The notes beneath the pieces were generated by a model. The model searched no databases. It worked only from the letters and a program-made list of their open reading frames with translations, and had not been told where the DNA came from. A DNA stretch of 5,012 nucleotides, taken from NCBI GenBank assembly GCA_937894825.1, contig CALCQT010000534.1, positions 1-5,012 on the forward strand. Reading direction: 5' to 3'. This stretch comes from an uncultured Anaerolineaceae bacterium. Lineage in GTDB: Bacteria; Chloroflexota; Anaerolineae; Anaerolineales; Anaerolineaceae. The translations under genes and the position numbers were made by a program. How positions within the stretch are numbered: position 1 is the first letter of the stretch; the number at the start of each line of letters is the position of its first letter. Below, piece by piece: positions 1 through 4,882 of this stretch.

Positions 1-362
1 TAGCTCATGCTTTTTTCAGCTTCGGGGAAGGCATTGAAAAGGCTGATCCCGCCGAAACGATTGATGATCCAGTAGAGGGCGACAAGGATGAGCAGGACCC
101 CGGCAAATTTGACGGTTTCCGGAGCCTTTTTCAATTGCAGCGGTGTTTGGATAACTTTATAATCGAGTTTTTCGATCAGCGATGCGATTTCATCAATTTT
201 GATCGCGTCTTTGTCGTAGGAAACCGTGACGGTCCCAGCTGCATAATCCGCTTTGACGGCGCTGACGCCGGGCGTTTTCTGCAGCTTCCTCTCAATTTTA
301 AGTTCACAGCCGCTGCAGGTCATTCCGTCAACATGCAGTATCTTTTCCTGAGTTTCTGCCAA
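1..362 (-). CDS. HMA-domain / TauE-SafE-type membrane protein, N-terminal part (partial)
   Basis: The visible 120 residues begin with a heavy-metal-associated domain (about residues 6-72) carrying GMTCSGCE, the MxCxxC metal site with Cys16 and Cys19. A charged linker and a hydrophobic segment (about 84-100, VKFAGVLLILVALYWII) follow, then a stretch ending FPEAEKSMS at the window edge. An HMA domain joined to one helix and then a multi-helix TauE/SafE (DsbD-like) membrane domain is a known Firmicute architecture, thought to act in metal handling or cytochrome/redox maturation; the membrane domain itself lies outside the window. The start is TTG at 362. No other start codon is in frame between the upstream TGA and the metal motif, and AGAGGAG sits eight bases before it. 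A copper P-type ATPase is less likely because of the single HMA domain and the sequence after it. It does not belong to the duplicated module to its right. Confidence 0.78.
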   Translation of the reverse strand, partial: MAETQEKILHVDGMTCSGCELKIERKLQKTPGVSAVKADYAAGTVTVSYDKDAIKIDEIASLIEKLDYKVIQTPLQLKKAPETVKFAGVLLILVALYWIINRFGGISLFNAFPEAEKSMS

Positions 363-380
363 TGTGATATCTCCTCTTGA

Positions 381-437
381 TGATTCTTTAAGTTTGATTC
401 AGGCGATGAATGAATGGATGATGCCCCGAAAGAATCA
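381..437 (-). promoter_or_regulatory. Structured leader of the HMA-protein gene
   Basis: A perfect 9-bp inverted repeat, TGATTCTTT at 381-389 and AAAGAATCA at 429-437, brackets 39 bases in the untranslated leader. Read on the minus strand, its second arm ends a few bases before the AGAGGAG ribosome binding site. The bracketed region has a second match to the first arm (TGATTC on the plus strand at 395-400), so two mutually exclusive pairings are possible. A small 5-bp hairpin (ATTCA/TGAAT) can also form inside. This resembles a control element, but no known riboswitch class is recognised. Confidence 0.3.
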
Positions 438-439
438 CA

Positions 440-466
440 ATTCTAATCATACAACTAAATTGTTAA
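440..466 (-). promoter_or_regulatory. Candidate promoter for the HMA-protein gene
   Basis: On the minus strand TTAACA (466-461) and TAGAAT (445-440) each match the sigma-70 hexamers at five of six bases, but the spacer is only 15 bases. An overlapping TATGAT (451-446) is an alternative -10 without a good -35. Transcription would start near 433, giving a leader of about 70 bases. The rest of the gap, 467-620, shows no gene or clear signal. Confidence 0.3.
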
Positions 467-620
467 GCGATGCCAGAAATCTGCGGCAGCGTATGCGAAG
501 CTGATGATAAAAAAAGAGAATTTTAATGTTTTGATCGGGAAAATCATTCGCTTTGGAGCGTGGGCGGCAACGCGCCTGCGAAGATTTGCCCGCTGCGAGG
601 ATCTGGCTGTGACCGAATTA

Positions 621-1268
621 CTAAGCGCGCAGCCCGCGCAGCATCAGATCGAATGCGTTTTTTGCCAGCTGCTTTGTTTCAATCTGATATTTTATCGGGA
701 GCGACCAGTTGGCTTTCACATAGCTTATTAATAGACCGAAGGCTGAATAAGTGATCGTGACGGCGGTTTCTTTGGGGTCCAAATCCGCGCGCATACTCCC
801 GTCGTGAAAATTTTCCATTAAAATTTTCACGGTATCTTTACTGCCAAAATCACCGGGATTGAAGACCTGTTCGTACGTTCCTGTGTTCGAATAAACGCTG
901 CCTACCTGGTATTGATCCGAAAAAACGCTAAGGAAGAGAATGTTTTTCGGCCTTACTTCAAAGCTCTCCAGCAGACACTGCAAAAAAACTTCATATCGTT
1001 GATATGTGGTTGTTACTTCACTGAAACGCTCCTGGAGCGCCTCGCCCCAAATCACCATTTTTCTGTGCTGAATTTCCCAAAGAATCTTGTCTACGTCTTT
1101 GAAGTATTTATTCAACGTCGACCGCATCATTCCGCTTTCGGAAGCGATTTCAGACATACTGACGTTATTCATCCCTTTTCGAATAAACAAGGTCTCAGCC
1201 ACACTTAGAATATGTTCTCGTTGCCGGGCTGCGTGGGCAGTATAGGAAGGATCTGATTGATGATGCAT
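621..1268 (-). CDS. TetR/AcrR-family transcriptional regulator, copy 1
   Basis: This 215-residue protein has the usual TetR length. Helix 1 is about residues 15-32 (RQREHILSVAETLFIRKG) and the helix-turn-helix about 36-57 (VSMSEIASESGMMRSTLNKYF). The remaining C-terminal part is the expected ligand-binding and dimerisation domain. ATG at 1268 is preceded by GGAGAAG with a seven-base spacer. It is divergent from the phosphodiesterase gene at 1488, the usual arrangement for a TetR protein controlling itself and its neighbour. Copy 2 (complement 4017-4664) is the same length and matches at 164 of 215 positions by hand count. Residue 53 is Asn, where copy 2 and most TetR proteins have the conserved Tyr that contacts the DNA backbone, so copy 1 may bind DNA differently or more weakly. 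The ligand cannot be told from sequence. Confidence 0.93.
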   Translation of the reverse strand: MHHQSDPSYTAHAARQREHILSVAETLFIRKGMNNVSMSEIASESGMMRSTLNKYFKDVDKILWEIQHRKMVIWGEALQERFSEVTTTYQRYEVFLQCLLESFEVRPKNILFLSVFSDQYQVGSVYSNTGTYEQVFNPGDFGSKDTVKILMENFHDGSMRADLDPKETAVTITYSAFGLLISYVKANWSLPIKYQIETKQLAKNAFDLMLRGLRA

Positions 1269-1284
1269 TTATACACTTCTCCAA

Positions 1285-1303
1285 TACAAAGATATCGCTT
1301 TTT
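1285..1303. promoter_or_regulatory. Conserved block A in the leader of tetR copy 1
   Basis: Nineteen bases, TACAAAGATATCGCTTTTT, are identical at 4681-4699 in the second control region, although flanking bases have diverged. The block lies just upstream of the regulator's ribosome binding site and holds an imperfect 14-bp dyad (AAAG, six bases, CTTT), so it could be an autoregulatory operator. Conservation is seen; the role is inferred. Confidence 0.45.
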
Positions 1304-1340
1304 CTGATGGAATATGTAATCTTTTTGTAAAAAATAGTCT

Positions 1341-1367
1341 AAAGACCTCAAATTTGAATGGGTCTTT
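1341..1367. promoter_or_regulatory. Nested inverted repeat specific to control region 1
   Basis: AAAGACC (1341-1347) and GGTCTTT (1361-1367) form a perfect 7-bp inverted repeat around the 10-bp perfect palindrome TCAAATTTGA (1348-1357). The following plus-strand bases are T-rich (TTTTGTTTTGTT). It could be an operator, or a terminator-like stem protecting the downstream gene from upstream transcripts. The second control region has a different palindrome in the same slot. Confidence 0.4.
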
Positions 1368-1373
1368 TGTTTT

Positions 1374-1400
1374 GTTACAAACCATTAACTTACGGAGCAT
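1374..1400. promoter_or_regulatory. Conserved block B, candidate operator 1
   Basis: GTTACAAACCATTAACTT followed by CGGA and CAT recurs at 4770-4796 with only three substitutions over 27 bases. GTTA (1374-1377) and TAAC (1386-1389) form a dyad with an eight-base spacer, about the size of a TetR-family operator. It lies about 114 bases before the phosphodiesterase start in both copies and upstream of the TATAAT element, so a regulator or activator site is plausible. Confidence 0.42.
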
Positions 1401-1422
1401 CGTCGCCTAAACACGCTGCCGA

Positions 1423-1466
1423 TATAATCCAATTGTTTCAAATTGCAATATCCCATATGGGATTGG
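1423..1466 (+). promoter_or_regulatory. Conserved block C: TATAAT element and dyad before the phosphodiesterase gene
   Basis: The block starts with TATAAT (1423-1428), a consensus -10, but no -35 hexamer lies 16-18 bases upstream in either copy. If used, it may depend on an activator. Further along are a small repeat (CAATT, six bases, AATTG) and a perfect 14-bp palindrome ATCCCATATGGGAT at 1450-1463. An alternative weak promoter is TTGTTT, 17 bases, TATGGG. The 44-base block is matched at 4818-4861 with four differences. The palindrome ends about 11 bases before the ribosome binding site, so it could be an operator or an mRNA hairpin. Confidence 0.5.
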
Positions 1467-1474
1467 CTGCCTGG

Positions 1475-1481
1475 AAAGGAG
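1475..1481 (+). promoter_or_regulatory. Ribosome binding site deciding the phosphodiesterase start
   Basis: AAAGGAG with a six-base poly-A spacer fixes ATG 1488 as the start. An in-frame TTG at 1443 would add 15 residues. In the second copy the equivalent frame has a TAA stop just before the ribosome binding site, so the longer start is not shared and is unlikely. Confidence 0.85.
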
Positions 1482-1487
1482 AAAAAA

Positions 1488-2306
1488 ATGGCGGTTTGTT
1501 TTGCACACTTGACGGATATTCACTTAAAGAAAGACTATGCGACAAGCACGATGACATCGGATTTCGGGAAGACAGGGAATCCGACTGAAAAATTTTTATC
1601 TGCGGTGGAGAAAATCCATGCTTATGAAAACCTGGATTTTATTTTGATCACCGGCGACCTGATTCATGAAGGGGACGAAGCGGATTATGTTTTCCTGAAG
1701 GAGATATTGGAGAAAAGCTTCCCGGATTTGCCTGTGATTCTTACGTTGGGGAACCATGATCGCGTGATCCCTTTTCGCAAAGTTTTCCTGGCGGAAGAAA
1801 GCGAAGAACCTTACAACCGCATCCATGAGGTGAATGGGCTGCGGATCGCGATTTTGGACGCCGGTCATCGTCCGGCAGCCGGGGAGATCAGTGATGGCCA
1901 GATTGAATGGCTTAAGGATCAGTTGAAAGTGCCCGCCCCGTTGGGGACGATTCTGGCACTGCATCAACCGCTGATCACAGGCTTCCCATTGCTGGATACC
2001 AGCGTCCGCGCGGATTTTGCCGAAATTCTTGAGCAACATGATGTTATCGCGATTTTTAGCGGGCATATTCATTTTACCCGCTTTGATTTTTACGGAAACG
2101 TACCTCATTTTGTGGCTGGCGGCATGGGGTTTGGTGCTGGTATCAGTCCAAATCGGATTGTAATGAACAACCATGCCTCCTTTAATATTTGCCGGATCGA
2201 AAATAGGAAGCCCAGCGTTGTGCCTGTTCTCGTGACACCGGTTCCCGCGGAGGCTCAGTTATTTGTGATACCTGAAGAACTCCTGAAGAAACCTCAGGTT
2301 GAATAA
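1488..2306 (+). CDS. Class III metallophosphodiesterase, GpdQ/CpdA (Icc)-like
   Basis: The 272-residue product carries every signature of the binuclear-metal calcineurin-like phosphoesterases in order: DIH (Asp10, His12), GD (Asp57), GNHD (Asn89, His90), LHQP (His159) and GHIH (His193, His195). These are the usual ligands for two metal ions, with His90 as likely catalytic residue. Length and motif order fit the GpdQ/CpdA/Icc class III group, which cleaves glycerophosphodiesters or cyclic nucleotides. No signal peptide or membrane segment is seen, so the enzyme should be cytoplasmic. It is divergent from a TetR gene and is followed after 116 bases by a leader ORF and a binding-protein gene on the same strand, probably one transcription unit. 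That pairing favours an organophosphate diester as substrate over cAMP, by inference only. A closely similar gene begins at 4883. Confidence 0.93.
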   Translation: MAVCFAHLTDIHLKKDYATSTMTSDFGKTGNPTEKFLSAVEKIHAYENLDFILITGDLIHEGDEADYVFLKEILEKSFPDLPVILTLGNHDRVIPFRKVFLAEESEEPYNRIHEVNGLRIAILDAGHRPAAGEISDGQIEWLKDQLKVPAPLGTILALHQPLITGFPLLDTSVRADFAEILEQHDVIAIFSGHIHFTRFDFYGNVPHFVAGGMGFGAGISPNRIVMNNHASFNICRIENRKPSVVPVLVTPVPAEAQLFVIPEELLKKPQVE

Positions 2307-2422
2307 CCCTTTCAAATGGGCTCAGCTTTGCTAAAACTGTTAAAAAACAGAAAGAAGTTCTTCAAAGTTGGGCAGGAAACCCAGGCAGAAATAAGTTCCT
2401 TAATCGTTGAGGGAGAAAATTT

Positions 2423-2473
2423 ATGCCTTTGGTGATTGATAAAAAATCAGATTGTAAGAAGGAAAAAAAATGA
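2423..2473 (+). CDS. 16-residue leader ORF coupled to the binding-protein gene
   Basis: ATG at 2423 is preceded by a strong ribosome binding site, GAGGGAG (2409-2415), with a seven-base spacer. It encodes MPLVIDKKSDCKKEKK and stops at TGA 2471-2473, which overlaps the next gene's ATG (2470-2472) as ATGA. Its last codons also contain that gene's own ribosome binding site (AAGAAGGA, 2456-2463). This layout is typical of translational coupling: ribosomes reading the leader would open or reinitiate at the downstream start. Six of 16 residues are Lys, with one Cys. The sequence is recognised from no known family, and the peptide may matter only through its translation. A chance ORF remains possible. 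Confidence 0.5.
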   Translation: MPLVIDKKSDCKKEKK

Positions 2474-3816
2474 AAAACAAAGCAATGATCTTATCCAGCC
2501 TGATTCTCATGGCAACGCTGTTTTTTTCATTCACGGCCAATGCATTTGCTTCTGCGGCTGCACAGGAAGTCCGGCTGGATCCGGCGAGCCCGGTCGAAAT
2601 AACTTTCTATGCTTATTCAATTGCTACAGCCACTGAAGGCGAAGCTCCGAAGGGGCTGCTGCGTCTGGTGAATGATTTCAATGAAACTGTTGGAAAGGAA
2701 AAAGGCGTCCATGTGACAGCGATTCCTGATCCGCTTTCGGATGTTGGCAGCAAAGCCAGGAGCGATATTCAGGCCGGGCTTCCTGTGGATGTCATTCAGA
2801 ATGATTTTACCTCACTGGACGAAAACAGAGCGAACTATGGTCTCGCCGTCTTTGAAGATATTTTCCCGCTGGATGAGATGAACAGCCATTTTGAAGGAAT
2901 TTTCCCCGCGGCTCGGGAGCTGGGAAAAATTGACGGAAAAACCTATGGCATTTCTTCCACGCTTAGTATGCCGATTCTGTTTATCAACGGGACCATCTTC
3001 CGCGAGGCCGGCCTTGATCCCGAACAGCCGTTGAATACCTGGGTAGACGTTGCCGCGGCCGCAAAAACCATCAAGGAAAAAACCGGTCTTCCCGGATTGG
3101 GCTTTACGACGGATCCCGGATGGGATACGGACGCCGCGCAATCACTGATCTTCACCAACAACGGGAAAATGCTGTCGGATGACCGAAGCGCCGCCGTGTT
3201 TGCTGACGCGGGAATCGCGGACGCTTTCAAAGATTGGAAGCAGACCTATCTCGATGGTTCCGCCGCGCTGGGGACCCAAAGGGAAGTGTTCCAGGGTTTT
3301 GCAGCGGGAAAAGTCGGTATGTATTTCATCAGCAGCGCTTTGCTTTCCACCTTCACAAAAGCTTCGGCGGGCGGCGGCTGGGAATTGTACGGTCAGCCGA
3401 CGCCGGGCATCGGGGACAAAGCTGCCACCCCGGTAAATTCTGGCAGTGCGCTGGCTGTTCGATCCGATTCTCCACTGAAATCTCTGGCAATCTGGGAATT
3501 TATCAAGTATATGACCAGTGATGAAGCTTATACCGTTATCGCCTCAGAACTGGGCTATGTTCCGTTGCGCGAAAATTTGCTGGATAACGAAGCCTATCTC
3601 AAAGGATATGCCGACGCAAACCCCATTCTGCGGGTGGCCACGAAAGAGCTTGATACGATGATTCCGGTGACGATATGGCCTGCGGGCACCTTGACAGAGA
3701 GCCTCGCGATATTTGCCGACGGGATCAAAAAAGCGGTTACTACGGATGGTGATACGGAAGCCATTATGAAAGAAGCGCAGGATCAAATCACGCAGATTCT
3801 GCAAAGTTCTTACTAA
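2470..3816 (+). CDS. UgpB-like ABC transporter solute-binding protein (family 1)
   Basis: The 448-residue protein begins with a signal peptide: MKNK, a hydrophobic core to about residue 21, then a c-region TANAFASAAA with likely cleavage after residue 25 to 31. No cysteine is near the site, so it is not a lipoprotein. The mature part has family 1 binding-protein hallmarks: an N-terminal strand with a DFNE segment (about 44-72), a GKTYGISSTLSMPILFINGT stretch with the following REAGLDP, a GFAAGKVGMYFISSALLSTF segment, and a C-terminal WEFIKYMTSDEA plus GYVPLRENL. Length and motifs resemble UgpB (glycerol-3-phosphate) and related sugar-binding proteins; the ligand cannot be fixed. ATG 2470 follows AAGAAGGA by six bases and overlaps the stop of the leader ORF. 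No permease or ATPase gene follows; the next gene is a convergent regulator. It may serve a transporter encoded beyond the window. Confidence 0.9.
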   Translation: MKNKAMILSSLILMATLFFSFTANAFASAAAQEVRLDPASPVEITFYAYSIATATEGEAPKGLLRLVNDFNETVGKEKGVHVTAIPDPLSDVGSKARSDIQAGLPVDVIQNDFTSLDENRANYGLAVFEDIFPLDEMNSHFEGIFPAARELGKIDGKTYGISSTLSMPILFINGTIFREAGLDPEQPLNTWVDVAAAAKTIKEKTGLPGLGFTTDPGWDTDAAQSLIFTNNGKMLSDDRSAAVFADAGIADAFKDWKQTYLDGSAALGTQREVFQGFAAGKVGMYFISSALLSTFTKASAGGGWELYGQPTPGIGDKAATPVNSGSALAVRSDSPLKSLAIWEFIKYMTSDEAYTVIASELGYVPLRENLLDNEAYLKGYADANPILRVATKELDTMIPVTIWPAGTLTESLAIFADGIKKAVTTDGDTEAIMKEAQDQITQILQSSY

Positions 3817-3845
3817 GAGAAGTCACGAAAAGTGAAGGTTTGAGT

Positions 3846-3882
3846 TTTTGGAGAGGGCGGGCTTTGCCTGTTCTCTCCAAAA
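3846..3882 (+). terminator. Strong 3' hairpin after the binding-protein gene
   Basis: Thirty bases after the stop, a 17-bp stem (3846-3862 with 3866-3882) closes a TTT loop. Three pairs are G-U, which work only in plus-strand RNA (they become C-A mismatches on the other strand), so it belongs to the binding-protein transcript. There is no U-run after it: the outer stem pairs T4 with A4, and AAAATTGAAG follows. It is therefore not a classical intrinsic terminator and may instead be a 3' stabilising or processing hairpin. Confidence 0.5.
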
Positions 3883-3907
3883 TTGAAGCTGAACGCGGTG
3901 GATGGTT

Positions 3908-3958
3908 TTTATATATTGATGGTTGCATAAGGGCCGGACCAAAAAGATTATATATAAA
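3908..3958. repeat. AT-rich inverted repeat in the convergent spacer
   Basis: TTTATATAT (3908-3916) and ATATATAAA (3950-3958) are perfect 9-bp arms around 33 bases. The spacer between the convergent stops (3817-4016) has no credible gene. On the minus strand, AGATT/AATCT (3974-3970 with 3949-3945) is followed by a run of T (3944-3941), a weak candidate terminator for the second regulator. Confidence 0.35.
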
Positions 3959-4016
3959 TTGATTATGAGAATCTGATTTTCCGGGCAAAAACGAAAAATA
4001 TTTCCGGCAAGGCAAA

Positions 4017-4664
4017 TTACGTATGCAACCCGCGCAACATTAAATCAAACGCGGCCTTCAGCAGTTGCTTCGCTTCAATCTGATACTTCAATGGCAGCGC
4101 CCAGGTGGATTTCGCATAACCGATCAATAAATTGGCGGATGAATAGACGACTGTGACCGCTGTTTCTTTTGGATCCAGATCCGCGCGCATGGTGCCATCA
4201 TGGAAATTCTGCATCAGAATTTTCACCGTATCCTTGCTGCCAAAATCGCCGGGGCTGAACACCTGCTCATAAGGCCCCGTACTTGTGTAGACACTTCCCA
4301 GTTGATATTGCTCAGAAAATACGCTGAAGAAGAGGATATTATCCGGTTTTGCTTCAAAACTCTCCAGTAAGCAGCGAAAAAACACCTCATAGCGTTGATA
4401 AGTGGTTGTTACATCACTGAAACGTTCCTGGAGTGCCTTCCCCAAAAGCAGCATTTTTCTGTGCTGAATTTCCCACAGGATCATGTTCACATTCTTGAAG
4501 TATTTATACAGTGTCGACCGCATCATCCCGCCTTCAGAAGCGATTTCGGACATGCTGACGTCGTTGATCCCTTTCCGGATAAATAACGTCTCAGCCACTT
4601 CCAAAATGTGCTCCCTTTGCCGGGATCCATGGGCGGTATAGGCGGGTTTGTTCGAATCAGGCAT
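4017..4664 (-). CDS. TetR/AcrR-family transcriptional regulator, copy 2
   Basis: This 215-residue paralogue of the regulator at complement 621-1268 aligns without gaps, with 51 substitutions. They cluster at the extreme N-terminus, in residues 72-76 and in the C-terminal helices around 172-192, while stretches such as 138-151 and 159-171 are unchanged. The helix-turn-helix (about 36-57, VSMSEIASEGGMMRSTLYKYF) keeps the conserved Tyr53 that copy 1 has lost. ATG at 4664 has GGAG upstream (TGGAGATGAAAATTT before the start). It is divergent from the second phosphodiesterase gene and convergent with the binding-protein gene. It probably governs its own divergent unit; the similar control regions make cross-talk between the copies possible. 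The inducer is unknown. Confidence 0.93.
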   Translation of the reverse strand: MPDSNKPAYTAHGSRQREHILEVAETLFIRKGINDVSMSEIASEGGMMRSTLYKYFKNVNMILWEIQHRKMLLLGKALQERFSDVTTTYQRYEVFFRCLLESFEAKPDNILFFSVFSEQYQLGSVYTSTGPYEQVFSPGDFGSKDTVKILMQNFHDGTMRADLDPKETAVTVVYSSANLLIGYAKSTWALPLKYQIEAKQLLKAAFDLMLRGLHT

Positions 4665-4680
4665 AAATTTTCATCTCCAC

Positions 4681-4699
4681 TACAAAGATATCGCTTTTT
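4681..4699. promoter_or_regulatory. Conserved block A, second copy
   Basis: Identical over 19 bases to 1285-1303, in the same place just upstream of the regulator's ribosome binding site. The downstream AT-rich stretch is also loosely conserved (GTAAT, then GTAAAAAA). This may hold the regulator's promoter and operator. Confidence 0.45.
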
Positions 4700-4741
4700 T
4701 CGAAGCAATAAGTAATTTTTATGTAAAAAAAGCGCGGCGGT

Positions 4742-4762
4742 GTTCGAACTTGGACAGATCCA
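4742..4762. promoter_or_regulatory. Palindromes specific to control region 2
   Basis: GTTCGAAC (4742-4749) is a perfect 8-bp palindrome, and TGGA/TCCA (4751-4754 with 4759-4762) is a small dyad. They occupy roughly the slot held in region 1 by the unrelated TCAAATTTGA palindrome, 20-30 bases before block B. They are candidates for copy-specific operators. Confidence 0.3.
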
Positions 4763-4769
4763 TTGATTC

Positions 4770-4796
4770 GTTACAAACAATTAACTTCCGGAACAT
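4770..4796. promoter_or_regulatory. Conserved block B, second copy
   Basis: GTTACAAACAATTAACTT then CCGGAACAT repeats the element at 1374-1400, including the GTTA, eight bases, TAAC dyad (4770-4773 and 4782-4785). Its distance to the phosphodiesterase start is 113 bases against 114 in copy 1. Confidence 0.42.
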
Positions 4797-4817
4797 AATC
4801 CCCAATTATCAAACCAC

Positions 4818-4861
4818 TATAATCCAGTTGTTTCGAATTGCGATATCCCGTATGGGATTGG
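4818..4861 (+). promoter_or_regulatory. Conserved block C, second copy
   Basis: TATAAT (4818-4823) and the dyad ATCCCGTATGGGAT recur. The four differences from region 1 are all A in copy 1 and G in copy 2. The change in the dyad breaks the centre of the DNA palindrome but keeps the ATCCC/GGGAT arms. Confidence 0.5.
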
Positions 4862-4882
4862 TTACCTTAAAAGGAGAAAAAA

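Noticed and set aside
1..362. Copper-exporting P-type ATPase or free copper chaperone
   Set aside because: One HMA domain is followed directly by a single helix and an FPEAEKSMS stretch, which fits the HMA-TauE/SafE fusion better; a free chaperone would end after about 70 residues.
510..545. Possible terminator for the first regulator (T-run on the minus strand after an AATG/CATT stem)
   Set aside because: The stem is AT-rich with a bulge and lies about 11 bases from the T-run, over 70 bases past the stop; too weak to call.
504..731. Plus-strand ORF of 75 residues
   Set aside because: It overlaps the 3' end of the regulator gene antisense, has no ribosome binding site, and its product looks like no known protein.
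1443..1487. Longer phosphodiesterase start at an in-frame TTG (1443), adding 15 residues
   Set aside because: The added codons run through the ribosome binding site, and the equivalent frame in the second copy has a TAA just before its ribosome binding site.
3961..3979. Fur-box-like sequence starting GATTATGAGAATC
   Set aside because: The first 13 bases fit the consensus well but the last six do not, and it lies between two gene ends with no start nearby.
3788..4015. Minus-strand ORF of 75 residues starting just after the second regulator stop
   Set aside because: It starts at a TTG without a ribosome binding site, crosses the convergent spacer and hairpin, and is antisense to the end of the binding-protein gene.
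3883..4016. Mobile-element scar or remnant permease at the junction of the two units
   Set aside because: No terminal repeats, target duplication, transposase fragment or membrane-protein-like coding stretch could be found; only an AT-rich inverted repeat is present.
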